Made by a program: the position numbers and the translations under genes. Source: DATJGF01 sp035495315 (GTDB lineage Bacteria; Verrucomicrobiota; Verrucomicrobiia; Limisphaerales; UBA8199). Taken from it: a DNA stretch of 64,000 bases. Below, one piece after another: positions 7,467 through 17,090 of the stretch. Position 1 is the first letter of the stretch. Every line of letters begins with the position of its first letter. The stretch lies in contig DATJGF010000129.1 of assembly GCA_035495315.1 (NCBI GenBank), positions 15,706 through 79,705 of the forward strand, in the 5' to 3' direction. The notes below the pieces were generated by a model that saw nothing but the letters and a program-made list of their open reading frames with translations, did no database searches and had not been told where the DNA came from.

Positions 7467-9869
7467 ATGAATTCCTGGATAACATTTTTAGCTGAGCTTC
7501 TGCAGCGCTCACAGATTCCGATGTTTGTGCTGGATACGGCCTGCAAGAGCTTCCTCCTCCTTGCCATCGCTGCCGCCATCTCGTGGTGCGCACGCCGAGC
7601 TGCGGCGTCCACACGCCACCTGGTATGGTTCATAGCCGCGGTGGCCGTACTTTGTTTGCCTGCGTTCAGTTGGTTCGTTCCAAATTCGCAAAACCCACTG
7701 TGGGCGGTCGATGCTGTTGGTGGCGGTGATAACGAAATCACAGTCACTCTTGCATTGACTCCTGCTGATTCGGGCCCATCCGCGATTGCTCCCTCCCCTG
7801 CCCTTTTGGCGGGAACTGGTGCTTCACTTAATGCGACTGCCTCTCGGCCGGACCGTCGTCTGTCAGCACACCTGCGCACCCGATGGGTGGCGGGAGGCTT
7901 GGTGATATGGCTTGGAGGTGCACTGGTGGTTCTCTTTTCGATCGCGTCGGGTGTCTGGCAGCTTGGAGGCTTTCGGCGAGTGGCGGCCCCGTTGTCGGAT
8001 CGGGAATGGGCCGATTGGGTGAATCGTTTGCGCGCAGAGCTAGGGTTGCGCCGACAAATCGTGCTCCTGCAATCGACGGCCAATGTGATGCCGGTCACCT
8101 GGGGGTGGTGGCGTCCGGTCATTTTGCTTCCGGCCGACGCCGGCCAATGGTCAGCAGAGCGACGCCGCGTCGTCCTGCTGCATGAATTGGCCCACGTAAA
8201 AAGATGCGATTGCCTCACCCAGGCTGTAGCTCGGCTGGCCTGTTCTTTTTACTGGTTTAACCCGCTTGTCTGGCTGGCAGCGCGGCGAATGTCTGTCGAG
8301 CGGGAGCGCGCGTGTGACGATTTGGTGCTGAATCGCGGTTACAAACCTTCCGAGTACGCAGCTCAGCTTCTGGAAATCGCCCGCAGTTTCACTCGCGTGC
8401 CGCAAACGGTTGCGATCGCCATGGCACGCAGCTCGAGCCTGGAAACCCGCATCACCGCGCTCATGGACCCTTCGAGGTCAAGACGAGCGCTGCCCGGTCT
8501 GGTTGTTCTGGGGTGTTGCTTCGCCGGGATAGGGCTTGTGGCGGCTATTGCCGCACAGAAAGCCGAAAACATGCCCGCCAACATCCAAGCACGACCCGGC
8601 CGTCCGTGGTTCGACCAACGATTGTGCTCATTCTTCAGTGCCAAAGCAGCGCAAGCGCGCCAGCTGGCGGCCGGCGAAGTGGTCGCCCCGGAAGTCTGGC
8701 CGTATTTTGACGCCGGCATAAAAGGCGACTGGTCGACCACAACCAATCTCTGGGTGGCGATGCGCCGCCGCGCGCATCAGTATGAAGGCTCGACGGCTGA
8801 TGCGACGCTCGACAAAGTCTGGTCCCCGATTCTCGAAACTGAGCTGGCCTGGGAGCAGTTCGCGAATTGGACGCAACAATATGTCCTGGCCTATGGCAAC
8901 GACATCATTCAATCGATCCCGCCAGGCGGCATCTATTTTGGCGGCACCGATCCCGGCCGCGGTGTCATTACGGCGATGTCTGAAGACCATGCCCAGGCGG
9001 ACCCGTTCTTCACGCTGACTCAAAACGCACTAGCGGATGGAACGTATCTCGATTATTTGCGCGCGATGTACGGCAGCCGCATTGATACGCCGACGGCAGA
9101 TGACTCGCAAAACTGCTTCCAGGAATACACCCGCGACGCCGAACGCCGCTTAAAGGAAAACAAGCTTAAACCCGGGGAAGATGTGAGCTATCAGAACGGC
9201 AAAATCGCGGTCAAGGGCCAGGTCGCAGTTATGAGTATTAATGGCCTGCTCACAAAAGTTATTTTCGATCGGAATCCGGATCGTGAATTCTACGTGGAGG
9301 AGAGCTTCCCGCTGGATTGGATGTATCCGCATCTGTCGCCCAATGGTTTGATCATGAAGATCAACCGCGAGCCTTTGCCTGATCTCTCGGAAGGGATCGT
9401 GCGGCAAGACCATCAATACTGGTCGCAACAGCTCCGGCGCATGCTTGGCGATTGGCTCGACAACAATACCCCGGTTTCGCAAGTGACCGCTTTTGCACAA
9501 AAGGTTTATCTCCAGCACGACCTTGACGCCTTCAGGGGCGATCCTCAATTCGTCCAGGACAGTTGGGCGCAAAAGGCGTATTCGAAGCTGCGCAGTTCGA
9601 TCGCTGGTGTATACGCCTGGCGCATGGCCAACGCCCAAACTCCGGAAGAGAAGCAACGGATGGCACAAGAGGCCGACTTTGCTTTCCGCCAGGCCTTCGC
9701 CCTTTGCCCCAGCAGCCCGGAAGCCCTCTTCCGTTACGCCAACCTGCTGGTCGAGTCAAAGCGGAACGAAGACGCACGCCTGCTCGCGGAAACCAGCTTA
9801 AAAATGGATCCAAAGAACACGCAAGTCCAAGACCTGCTCGCAAAACTGAAGAGTGCCTCAGAGCATTGA
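7467..9869 (+). CDS. M56/BlaR1-type membrane peptidase with long C-terminal TPR-like part
   Basis: An 800-residue partner of the BlaI repressor, starting one base after its stop. Residues 1-130 hold membrane helices (FVLDTACKSFLLLAIAAAIS, HLVWFIAAVAVLCLPAFSWFV); another helix lies near 135-160. The cytoplasmic zinc-protease domain has LLHELAHVKRCDC with HELAH at 239-243 and the downstream ERERACDDLVL. A further helix (LPGLVVLGCCFAGIGLVAAIAA) near 345-365 leads to an extracytoplasmic region of about 430 residues ending in TPR-like helices (FRQAFALCPSSPEALFRYANLLVESKRNEDARLL). There is no penicillin-binding sensor motif, so the signal sensed is not a beta-lactam by this evidence. An earlier in-frame start inside blaI was rejected. 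Confidence 0.85.
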   Translation: MNSWITFLAELLQRSQIPMFVLDTACKSFLLLAIAAAISWCARRAAASTRHLVWFIAAVAVLCLPAFSWFVPNSQNPLWAVDAVGGGDNEITVTLALTPADSGPSAIAPSPALLAGTGASLNATASRPDRRLSAHLRTRWVAGGLVIWLGGALVVLFSIASGVWQLGGFRRVAAPLSDREWADWVNRLRAELGLRRQIVLLQSTANVMPVTWGWWRPVILLPADAGQWSAERRRVVLLHELAHVKRCDCLTQAVARLACSFYWFNPLVWLAARRMSVERERACDDLVLNRGYKPSEYAAQLLEIARSFTRVPQTVAIAMARSSSLETRITALMDPSRSRRALPGLVVLGCCFAGIGLVAAIAAQKAENMPANIQARPGRPWFDQRLCSFFSAKAAQARQLAAGEVVAPEVWPYFDAGIKGDWSTTTNLWVAMRRRAHQYEGSTADATLDKVWSPILETELAWEQFANWTQQYVLAYGNDIIQSIPPGGIYFGGTDPGRGVITAMSEDHAQADPFFTLTQNALADGTYLDYLRAMYGSRIDTPTADDSQNCFQEYTRDAERRLKENKLKPGEDVSYQNGKIAVKGQVAVMSINGLLTKVIFDRNPDREFYVEESFPLDWMYPHLSPNGLIMKINREPLPDLSEGIVRQDHQYWSQQLRRMLGDWLDNNTPVSQVTAFAQKVYLQHDLDAFRGDPQFVQDSWAQKAYSKLRSSIAGVYAWRMANAQTPEEKQRMAQEADFAFRQAFALCPSSPEALFRYANLLVESKRNEDARLLAETSLKMDPKNTQVQDLLAKLKSASEH

Positions 9870-10060
9870 AGAAGCATCGGAAGATCGGAACCGTGCGGGC
9901 AAAGTAAATAGGGCAAGATCATAGGCGCTGTTTGTCTTGTTTTGGCCTCCGTTCGGGCTTCGGCCTTCAGAATTTGGCTTCGCGACCGCCGCCTGCGTTA
10001 CTTCTACATCGCCATCGCACTTGAATGCTGGTAGAAGAAGTGGATTCGAAAGGTACTCTA

Positions 10061-11206
10061 ATGAACCGCAGGCGTTTCATCAAACAATCCCTTGCAGCAA
10101 CCGCTGGAATCGCAACCGCAACATCCCTCGCCGATGCTCAACAGAAGGACTCACCCGGCAATCCCCTGCCCCGCTGGCGCGGCTTTAACCTGACAGATTT
10201 CAATTCACCCAACCCATCTTCCGGTGCGAATCGCGGCACGACCGACGACGATTTGAAATGGATGATCGATTGGGGCTTTGACTTCGTGCGCTTGCCGATG
10301 GCCTACCCTCGCTACGTCGAGTTTGATCGCTCGAAACACATCGCGCCCGAGGAGGTCTGCCACATCAACGAACAGGAAGTCGACCGGATCGAGGCCTTCG
10401 TCCGGAAAGCTCAGGACCGGGGATTACACGTCAGCCTGAACCTGCATCGCGCGCCGGGTTATTGTATTAACGCGGGCTTCTACGAACCCTATAATCTTTG
10501 GAAATCCAAGGAGGCGCAGCAGGCTTTCAACTTCCATTGGGCGATGTGGGGCAAGCGGTTCAAGGACGTTCCGGCGTCGAAAATCAGCTTCGACTTGTTG
10601 AACGAGCCCTCCCTGCGCTCGGACATGAATGACCAGCACGCGACTAACAGTGTGATCCCGGGCGAACTTTATCGGTCTGTCGCCAAGGGTGCCGTCGATG
10701 CCATTCGCGCCGCCAACTCGAATCACCTTGTGATCGCCGATGGCAACCGAGTGGGAAACCTGGTTACTCCCGAGCTCAAGGATCTGAAAATCGCTCAGAG
10801 CTGCCGCGGATACTTTCCCGGCCAAATTTCCCACTACAAAGCACCCTGGGCCAACAAAGACCCGGAACATTGTCCTACGCCCGTTTGGCCTGGCACGATG
10901 AACGGCGAACAGTTCGGGAAAGCGCGGCTGGAGACCTATTACCAACCGTGGATTGAACTCGCGAACAGTGGCGTCGGTGTGCATTGCGGCGAGTGCGGAT
11001 GCTGGAATAAAACTCCGCACGCGGTTTTCCTGGCTTGGTTTCAGGACGTGCTGGATATCCTGACCGCCAACAAGATCGGATACGCGCTATGGAATTTCCG
11101 AGGCGACTTCGGCATTCTGGATTCTCGTCGTGAGGATACTCAGTACGAGGAGTGGTATGGCCACAAGCTCGATAGCAAACTCCTGGCGCTTCTAAAAACT
11201 CATTAA
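10061..11206 (+). CDS. Glycoside hydrolase family 5 (cellulase-like), Tat-exported
   Basis: A 381-residue protein with a twin-arginine leader (NRRRFIKQSLAATAGIA) and a GH5 TIM barrel. WRGFNLTDF starts the barrel. The acid/base Glu182 sits in LLNEPS, and the likely nucleophile Glu311 in HCGECGCW near the C-terminal strand, followed by GYALWNFRGDFGILD. Such enzymes cut beta-1,4-glucans, mannans or related glycans; which one cannot be read here. AAAGG at 10049-10053 sits 7 bp before the ATG at 10061, which is why it is preferred over the in-frame ATG at 10025. A single gene. Confidence 0.85.
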   Translation: MNRRRFIKQSLAATAGIATATSLADAQQKDSPGNPLPRWRGFNLTDFNSPNPSSGANRGTTDDDLKWMIDWGFDFVRLPMAYPRYVEFDRSKHIAPEEVCHINEQEVDRIEAFVRKAQDRGLHVSLNLHRAPGYCINAGFYEPYNLWKSKEAQQAFNFHWAMWGKRFKDVPASKISFDLLNEPSLRSDMNDQHATNSVIPGELYRSVAKGAVDAIRAANSNHLVIADGNRVGNLVTPELKDLKIAQSCRGYFPGQISHYKAPWANKDPEHCPTPVWPGTMNGEQFGKARLETYYQPWIELANSGVGVHCGECGCWNKTPHAVFLAWFQDVLDILTANKIGYALWNFRGDFGILDSRREDTQYEEWYGHKLDSKLLALLKTH

Positions 11207-11460
11207 CTGCGAAGTGTTCCGCCTGGTCGCCGGCAGTTACTGATCACTGCCCTTCCTAATCAATTTCACTTCGGGCTGGGTCAAGACTCTTCGGCTCGGC
11301 AAAAGAAGAGCGATGTTGGTCAAGATTTGGGCAGCTTGCCGGCTCGCAGTTCAATACAAACTAGGTGAAACGTTCACGGGACGCTGTCGGATCTACAAAC
11401 AGCGCTTCCACTGATACCGGGGTTGCAGCGGAACAACCGTGAGGCGCATGCATCATAACA

Positions 11461-14400
11461 ATGATCCTCAACTCGATCGGACTGCAAATGACTACTCGCT
11501 CACTTCTTCTCCTGTGCATCACCCTGGAATCAGCTCTCTTTAACGTAAGGGCGGTTGACCTGGTATGGTCTGGCGGCACTGGAAACTGGAATGCTGCAGG
11601 CAATTGGACCCCGGCACAGATACCCACGTCGACGGACAATGCCTGGATCACCAATGCGGGCGATTATACCGTAACGATACCTGCTGGGATTACTGCTTCC
11701 GTCGGCAGCCTGGTTGTCGGCAGCTCAACCGGGTCGCAAATTCTTTCCCTCGATCGCGCAATGCTCACATTGGCTGGGCCGAGCCAGGTTAAGACCAACG
11801 GCCAACTGGTGCTGACAGTCTCTCAGAGCATCGTCAACGGCGCCGGGGATCTAACCGTCGACGGCACGCTTAATTGGGCCAATGGCAGCATGAATGGAAC
11901 TGGCCTCACTACGATCAGCAGCGGCGGGATTCTTACGATCGGTTCCGGGGGTATCACATTCGGCCGAACCATGAACCATTCCGGTAACGGAACATGGTCT
12001 GGAGGCAATCTGAGCATGTCATCCGGCGTGGCGTTCAATATTCTGGCGGGGGCAACTTTCGATATCACGGCTGACGGTAAACTGAGCGGAGGGGCCACGA
12101 CACCCATTAACAATTCGGGGCTGTGCCGTCAGACGGCGGGAACCGCAGGCACTACCATAACAGTCCCTTTCAGCAACATCGGCGGTCTTCAAGTGCTTGC
12201 TGCGAGCTTGGGTCTTGGCCTGGGAGGAACTCATTCTGGCACGCTTAGTATTAGCCAGGGTGCCACGCTGGCTTTCTCTGGCGGCAATCATATTCTGGCC
12301 TCTGGTTCTCTCGTGACAGGAGCCGGTGTCTTAGCCGTGAGTGGAAATGGCACCACGCTGAGCGCCAATGGCACTTTCGACTTGGACGCGACATTGAGTG
12401 TGACCGGAGGCACGGTGACGCTTGGCTCCAGCTGCACTATTGGGGGCGCCAGCATCAACATCGCCGGAGGGATTCTCAATTACAACAGCGCGGGAACTGC
12501 CGGAACGTTAAGTCTAGCCTCGGGCACGCTCGGCGGGACAAGCCCGGTGGCGGTAAGCGGGCCGTTGACGCTCAGCGGTGGCAGCGTCACGAACGCCCTC
12601 GTCACCGCGAATGGCGGTCTCTCGATTAACGGGAATGTCACACTCAACGGCGCGAAACTCATTAATCCGGCAACAGCCCTCTGGAGCGCGGGAAACTTTG
12701 TCGGCGCCAATGGTGCGGTTTTCAGCAACCTACTGGGTGCCACGTTTGAAAATACTTTTGACGGCAATGCCGCCTCCGGGGCCGGTGCGGCGCCTCTGTT
12801 CGTAAACGCGGGCAGTTTTCGAAAAACCGGCGGCACTGCCCCGCTGGGGACGACCTCCATCGATTTCAGCTTCATCAATACCGGTTTGGTGGAGGTGCAA
12901 ACGAATACGTTGCGTTATGCCGCCAATCAACAGACCGCCGGGCTCACGTTGCTGGACGGCGGGGATTTAGCGGCCCAGGCCAACTCACTACAATTTCTTG
13001 GCGGCAGCCTGATGGGCACCGGCCTGGTCACGGTCGCCAACACGCTTACCCTGGTTAACTCGGCTCTAATGAGCCCAGGTCTTCCGCTGGGAGAATTGGA
13101 TATCACCGGGAATTACCAACAGACGCCAAACGGAGTGCTTCAGATCGACCTGTCAGGCTATGATCCCGGTACGAATTTCGACCTGGTTACCGTAACCGCT
13201 GGTGGCGCTGGCGGTATCGCAACTCTCGGTGGCAGCCTCAACGTTAATGTTCTCGACGGCTTCTCCCCGACGAACGGCGCGACGTTCACCTTCCTGACGG
13301 CAGTCAGCAGAGTGGGTTCCTTTAGCAACTTCAATTACCCGAGCAACGAATTCGGTATGCAAATTAACTACAATCCCGGTTCCGTCTCCGTGAAGATCAC
13401 GAACCTTAAGCCGATCGTGGCCAACCCGATTGCTAATCCCGCGCCGATCAACTATGGCGCATCATTCAACCTGCAGTTCCCAGCCAATACTTTTTCCGAT
13501 CCTGATAATGACCCGCTGACTTATACTGCCAGCGGGTTACCACCGGGGATTGCCTTTGATGGCGCAACTCGCACCTTTTCTGGAACTGCGAGCCAGGTGG
13601 GCTTGTTCACTGTCGCAGTGGTAGCGCATGATGGCGGGACGCCGAGTTTGGCTGCGACCAATCTATTCGATCTCACGGTTAATCCGGCAGTTCTCACAGT
13701 CGTCGCGAATCCGCAGACCAAAGCCTATGGTCAGACCGATCCGGCTCTGACCTTTGCAGTGAGTGGTTTCCAGCTGACTGATACCGCAGCAAGCGTGTTA
13801 ACCGGCGGCCTGGCGAGGGTATCCGGCGAGAGCGCGCAAGGCAGCCCGTATGCGATAACGGTAGGGACATTGACCGCAAACAGCAATTACACGATCAGCT
13901 TTACCGCCAATACCTTCAGCATTACGCCCATTCCGCTTCTCGTCACTGCCGACAACAAAAACAAAACCTACGGCACCGCTGACCCACCGTTCACCGCCAG
14001 TTACTCCGGCTTCGTAAACGGCGAGACTCCGGCGGTACTCGCAGGCGCTTTGACCTTCAGCCGCGCGCCCGGCGAGAATGCCGGCAGTTACGTTATAACA
14101 CCGGCGGGACTGAGCAGCGCCAATTACGCGATCACCTTTAGTCCGGGCGCGCTGATTGTCAGCAAAGCAGCACTCGCGGTGAGCGCCGATAGCAAGACGA
14201 AAACCTATGGCGCCGCCGATCCTCCCTTTACCGCGAGCTACTCAGGTTTCGTTAATGGCGAAACACCGGCGGTGCTTACCGGCACTTTGACGTTCACGCG
14301 CGCACCCGGTGAGAACGTCGGAGATTACCTGGTCACGCCGGCGGGGCTGACCAGCGGCAATTACGACATTACCTTTAATTCTGGCACGCTCAGCATCACC

Positions 14401-15576
14401 AAGGCAGCTCTCGCCGTTACGGCAGATGACAAAACCAAGACGTACGGCGTTGGCGATCCGACCTTCACCGCCACTTATTCGGGCTTTGTGAACGGCGAAA
14501 CCTCCGCGGTGCTGCAGGGGACCTTGACCTTCAGTCGCGCGCCGGGCGAGAGCGTCGGCAACTACTCGATTACACCCACTGGACTCACCAGTGCCAATTA
14601 CGCAATCACCTTTAATGCAGGCAGCCTCAGCATCACCAAAGCAGCACTGGCGATAACGGCAGATGACAAAACCAAGACGTACGGTGCTGGCGATCCAACT
14701 TTCACCGCCACTTATTCGGGCTTTGTCAACGGGGAAACCTCTGCCGTGCTCCAGGGGAGCTTGACCTTCAGTCGCGCGCCGGGCGAGAGCGTCGGCAACT
14801 ACTCGATTACACCCACTGGACTCACCAGTGCTAATTACGCAATCACCTTTAATGCAGGCAGCCTCAGCATCACCAAAGCAGCACTGGCGATAACAGCAGA
14901 TGACAAAACCAAGACATACGGTGCTGCGGATCCAACCTTCACCGCCACTTTTACAGGGTTTGTCAAAGGCGAAACCTCCGCGGTGCTGCAAGGAACCTTA
15001 AGCTTCAGCCGCGCGCCGGGCGAGAACGTCGGCAATTATTCGATTACACCCGCTGGTCTAACCAGCGCCAATTACGCAATCACTTTTAACACAGGTTCTC
15101 TCAGCATTACGAAGGCACCCCTTTCGGTGACCGCGGACGATAAAACCAAGTTTTTTGGCAGTTCAGATCCCGCTTTCACGGCAGCCTATGCCGGGTTTGT
15201 GAACGGCGAAAGCACGACCGTACTGGGTGGCACCTTGGGCTTCAGCCGCGAGCCAGGGGAGAACATTGGCGACTACTTGATTACACCGGCAGGAGTGACC
15301 AGTTCCAATTACGCCATAACCTTCATTGCAGGCACCCTGCACATTATCCCTGCCCAACAGATAAGCCTCTCGATAGCTGACGCCGGAATAACCGATGTAC
15401 TGATTAGGTGGAACGCGATCAGCAATACTACTTACCGAATCCAGTTCCTCGGCACTTTAACCAGCACGAATTGGACAGATTTGCCGGGCGATGTTCTGGC
15501 ATTAGGCCCCACCGCCTCGAAAACCGATCGGAAAACTCTTACTAACCGCTTTTACCGGCTTCAGGTGTTGCCTTGA
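11461..15576 (+). CDS. Giant secreted MBG-repeat surface protein
   Basis: A 1371-residue exported protein. After the signal peptide (a second Met at codon 10 gives a tidier one) comes a Gly/Ser/Thr/Asn-rich beta-helix-like region of about 600 residues with VWSGGTGNWNAAGNW, the pattern of autotransporter-like passenger repeats. An Ig-like putative domain follows (about 640-740, SDPDNDPLTYTASGLPPGIAFD). Then come seven MBG/YDG-type domains of about 79 residues (about 745-1295), each with the core KTYGxxDPxFT and a SANYAITF strand. The last 75 residues (TYRIQFLGTLTSTNWTDLP to FYRLQVLP) match a C-terminal module seen on other large secreted proteins of this phylum. No autotransporter barrel is visible. 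Probably adhesion or cell-surface structure (inference). It overlaps glgA by 35 bp at the 3' end. Confidence 0.8.
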   Translation: MILNSIGLQMTTRSLLLLCITLESALFNVRAVDLVWSGGTGNWNAAGNWTPAQIPTSTDNAWITNAGDYTVTIPAGITASVGSLVVGSSTGSQILSLDRAMLTLAGPSQVKTNGQLVLTVSQSIVNGAGDLTVDGTLNWANGSMNGTGLTTISSGGILTIGSGGITFGRTMNHSGNGTWSGGNLSMSSGVAFNILAGATFDITADGKLSGGATTPINNSGLCRQTAGTAGTTITVPFSNIGGLQVLAASLGLGLGGTHSGTLSISQGATLAFSGGNHILASGSLVTGAGVLAVSGNGTTLSANGTFDLDATLSVTGGTVTLGSSCTIGGASINIAGGILNYNSAGTAGTLSLASGTLGGTSPVAVSGPLTLSGGSVTNALVTANGGLSINGNVTLNGAKLINPATALWSAGNFVGANGAVFSNLLGATFENTFDGNAASGAGAAPLFVNAGSFRKTGGTAPLGTTSIDFSFINTGLVEVQTNTLRYAANQQTAGLTLLDGGDLAAQANSLQFLGGSLMGTGLVTVANTLTLVNSALMSPGLPLGELDITGNYQQTPNGVLQIDLSGYDPGTNFDLVTVTAGGAGGIATLGGSLNVNVLDGFSPTNGATFTFLTAVSRVGSFSNFNYPSNEFGMQINYNPGSVSVKITNLKPIVANPIANPAPINYGASFNLQFPANTFSDPDNDPLTYTASGLPPGIAFDGATRTFSGTASQVGLFTVAVVAHDGGTPSLAATNLFDLTVNPAVLTVVANPQTKAYGQTDPALTFAVSGFQLTDTAASVLTGGLARVSGESAQGSPYAITVGTLTANSNYTISFTANTFSITPIPLLVTADNKNKTYGTADPPFTASYSGFVNGETPAVLAGALTFSRAPGENAGSYVITPAGLSSANYAITFSPGALIVSKAALAVSADSKTKTYGAADPPFTASYSGFVNGETPAVLTGTLTFTRAPGENVGDYLVTPAGLTSGNYDITFNSGTLSITKAALAVTADDKTKTYGVGDPTFTATYSGFVNGETSAVLQGTLTFSRAPGESVGNYSITPTGLTSANYAITFNAGSLSITKAALAITADDKTKTYGAGDPTFTATYSGFVNGETSAVLQGSLTFSRAPGESVGNYSITPTGLTSANYAITFNAGSLSITKAALAITADDKTKTYGAADPTFTATFTGFVKGETSAVLQGTLSFSRAPGENVGNYSITPAGLTSANYAITFNTGSLSITKAPLSVTADDKTKFFGSSDPAFTAAYAGFVNGESTTVLGGTLGFSREPGENIGDYLITPAGVTSSNYAITFIAGTLHIIPAQQISLSIADAGITDVLIRWNAISNTTYRIQFLGTLTSTNWTDLPGDVLALGPTASKTDRKTLTNRFYRLQVLP
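14421..15131 (+). repeat. Three near-identical 237-bp tandem units inside the MBG gene
   Basis: Units begin at 14421, 14658 and 14895, each 237 bp (79 codons), starting at the codons of TADDKTKTYG. Units 1 and 2 differ at only a few positions over long stretches, while the flanking MBG domains are much more diverged. This points to recent tandem duplication or gene conversion within the coding sequence. Confidence 0.85.
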
Positions 15577-17035
15577 TTGGCTGCAACTGGAGCTGAACTA
15601 TGCGCTTGTAGACTTTTACGTACTCAAGGGCCGTGCGGTCCCAGGAAAAATCGGCGGCCATTGCGTTTTGGCGGAAGTGGCGCAACAGCTCGGGTTCGCG
15701 ATACAGCGCGATCGCCTTCTGGATGCCCTTGGCCAGCGCGCGGCCGGAGTACTCGTAGAACTTGATCCCACTGGCCTTGGCTTGATCTTCGCGGATATCC
15801 GTAACGGTGTCGTCCAAGCCGCCGGTAGCCCGCACAACTGGGATAGTGCCGTACCTCAGGCTGTACATCTGGTTTAAACCACAAGGCTCAAACCGCGATG
15901 GCATCAGAAAAAAATCACAACCCGCCTCGATGCGGTGGGACAACGGTTCGTCAAAGCCGACGCGCACCCCGGCGCGGCCCGGGAAGCGCAGTCCCAACTC
16001 CTGGCAAGCCCGTTGGAAAAAAGGCGTCCCAGTCCCAAGCTGTACGAACTGAATGTCGGCCCTCAGCATTTCTTCCAGCGCGCCCAGCAGAATGTCGACG
16101 CCCTTCTGTTCCACCATGCGGCCAATATTGCCAAACAACGGGAGACCGGGATCTGGCGTCAAGCCAAACTCCTTTTGCAAAGCCACTTTTTCAGCCTGCT
16201 TTCCTGTCAAATCGTTAATGTCATATTTGTGCTCCAGAGAGGCGTCAATGGCCGGATCCCACTCCTCGTAGTCGACTCCATTCAAAATACCAAGCAATGC
16301 GGTCTGTCGCTCGCGCAACAGCCCGTCAAGCCCTGATCCCAACTCCGGCGTGGTGATTTCGCGCGCGTAACGGGGACTTACTGTGGTAATAACTTCACTA
16401 AAGGCGATGCCGGCCTTGGCACAATTGACCTGACCGTAGAATTCAACCCCCGCAGGATTGAAGTAGTCCCAGGGCAAATTAGTCAAAACGTACTGCGAGG
16501 CGGGGAAAACACCCTGGTAGGCGAGATTGTGGACGGTGAAGCAAGTTCCCGGCGTAAGCTGGCTAGGGGTTTGCCTGCGCTCGTGGTGCAGGAATAGTGC
16601 TGCCATGCCGGTCTGCCAGTCGTTCAAGTGGAGCACATCGGGCTGCCAATCCAGTTTCACTGCCAGGTGCGAAATGGCCTTTGAAAAAAAGATGAATCGC
16701 TCCGCGTTGTCGGAATAATCCATCCCTTCGGTTTGATAGAGTCCCGAACGTTGAAAAAATTCCGGTTGATCGATGAAGTATATCGTGTGGCCAGCCTGCA
16801 CTTCCAGGGCCCAGACTTCGCCCTGGACCTGACGTCGCCCAAGTGGAAAGTCCAGCGGCAGCTCTAACCTTTGCAACCCTGGGAAGCGTCCGCGGATGCC
16901 CAGGTACAACGGGGTGACGATGCCGACGCGATGCCCCGCATGAGAGAGCGCCTTTCCCAGTGCGCCGACCATGTCGGCCAGCCCGCCGGTTTTGGAATAC
17001 GGATGGACCTCGCTGCTGGCTAAAAGGACATTCAT
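15542..17035 (-). CDS. glgA: Glycogen synthase (ADP-glucose, GT5)
   Basis: A 497-residue bacterial glycogen/starch synthase that extends alpha-1,4-glucan from ADP-glucose in the cytoplasm. The N-terminal KTGGL (residues 15-19) is the ADP-glucose binding motif of the GT5 family. Other visible landmarks are LHLNDWQTGMAALFLHH, the TVSPRYAREI strand and, in the C-terminal Rossmann domain, MPSRFEPCGLNQMYSLRYGTIPVVRATGGLDDTV with the conserved Glu. Length is normal. The start is fixed by MNVLLASSEVHPYSKTGGLADMVGAL. It is followed at 56 bp upstream by serS on the same strand. Its 3' end overlaps the convergent MBG gene. Confidence 0.95.
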   Translation of the reverse strand: MNVLLASSEVHPYSKTGGLADMVGALGKALSHAGHRVGIVTPLYLGIRGRFPGLQRLELPLDFPLGRRQVQGEVWALEVQAGHTIYFIDQPEFFQRSGLYQTEGMDYSDNAERFIFFSKAISHLAVKLDWQPDVLHLNDWQTGMAALFLHHERRQTPSQLTPGTCFTVHNLAYQGVFPASQYVLTNLPWDYFNPAGVEFYGQVNCAKAGIAFSEVITTVSPRYAREITTPELGSGLDGLLRERQTALLGILNGVDYEEWDPAIDASLEHKYDINDLTGKQAEKVALQKEFGLTPDPGLPLFGNIGRMVEQKGVDILLGALEEMLRADIQFVQLGTGTPFFQRACQELGLRFPGRAGVRVGFDEPLSHRIEAGCDFFLMPSRFEPCGLNQMYSLRYGTIPVVRATGGLDDTVTDIREDQAKASGIKFYEYSGRALAKGIQKAIALYREPELLRHFRQNAMAADFSWDRTALEYVKVYKRIVQLQLQPIKATPEAGKSG

Positions 17036-17090
17036 GCGGCGATAGACAACCCGTCTCCCCGGAAAAGCAGAGAGCGAGAGGCATCCGCAT

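Noticed and set aside
7319..8218. 299-codon open frame on the minus strand inside the M56 peptidase gene
   Set aside because: Ser/Arg/His-rich shadow of a gene with clear active site and partner.
14242..14991. 249-codon repetitive open frame on the minus strand
   Set aside because: It only reflects the MBG tandem repeats read backwards; Cys/Arg-rich repeats without any family likeness.
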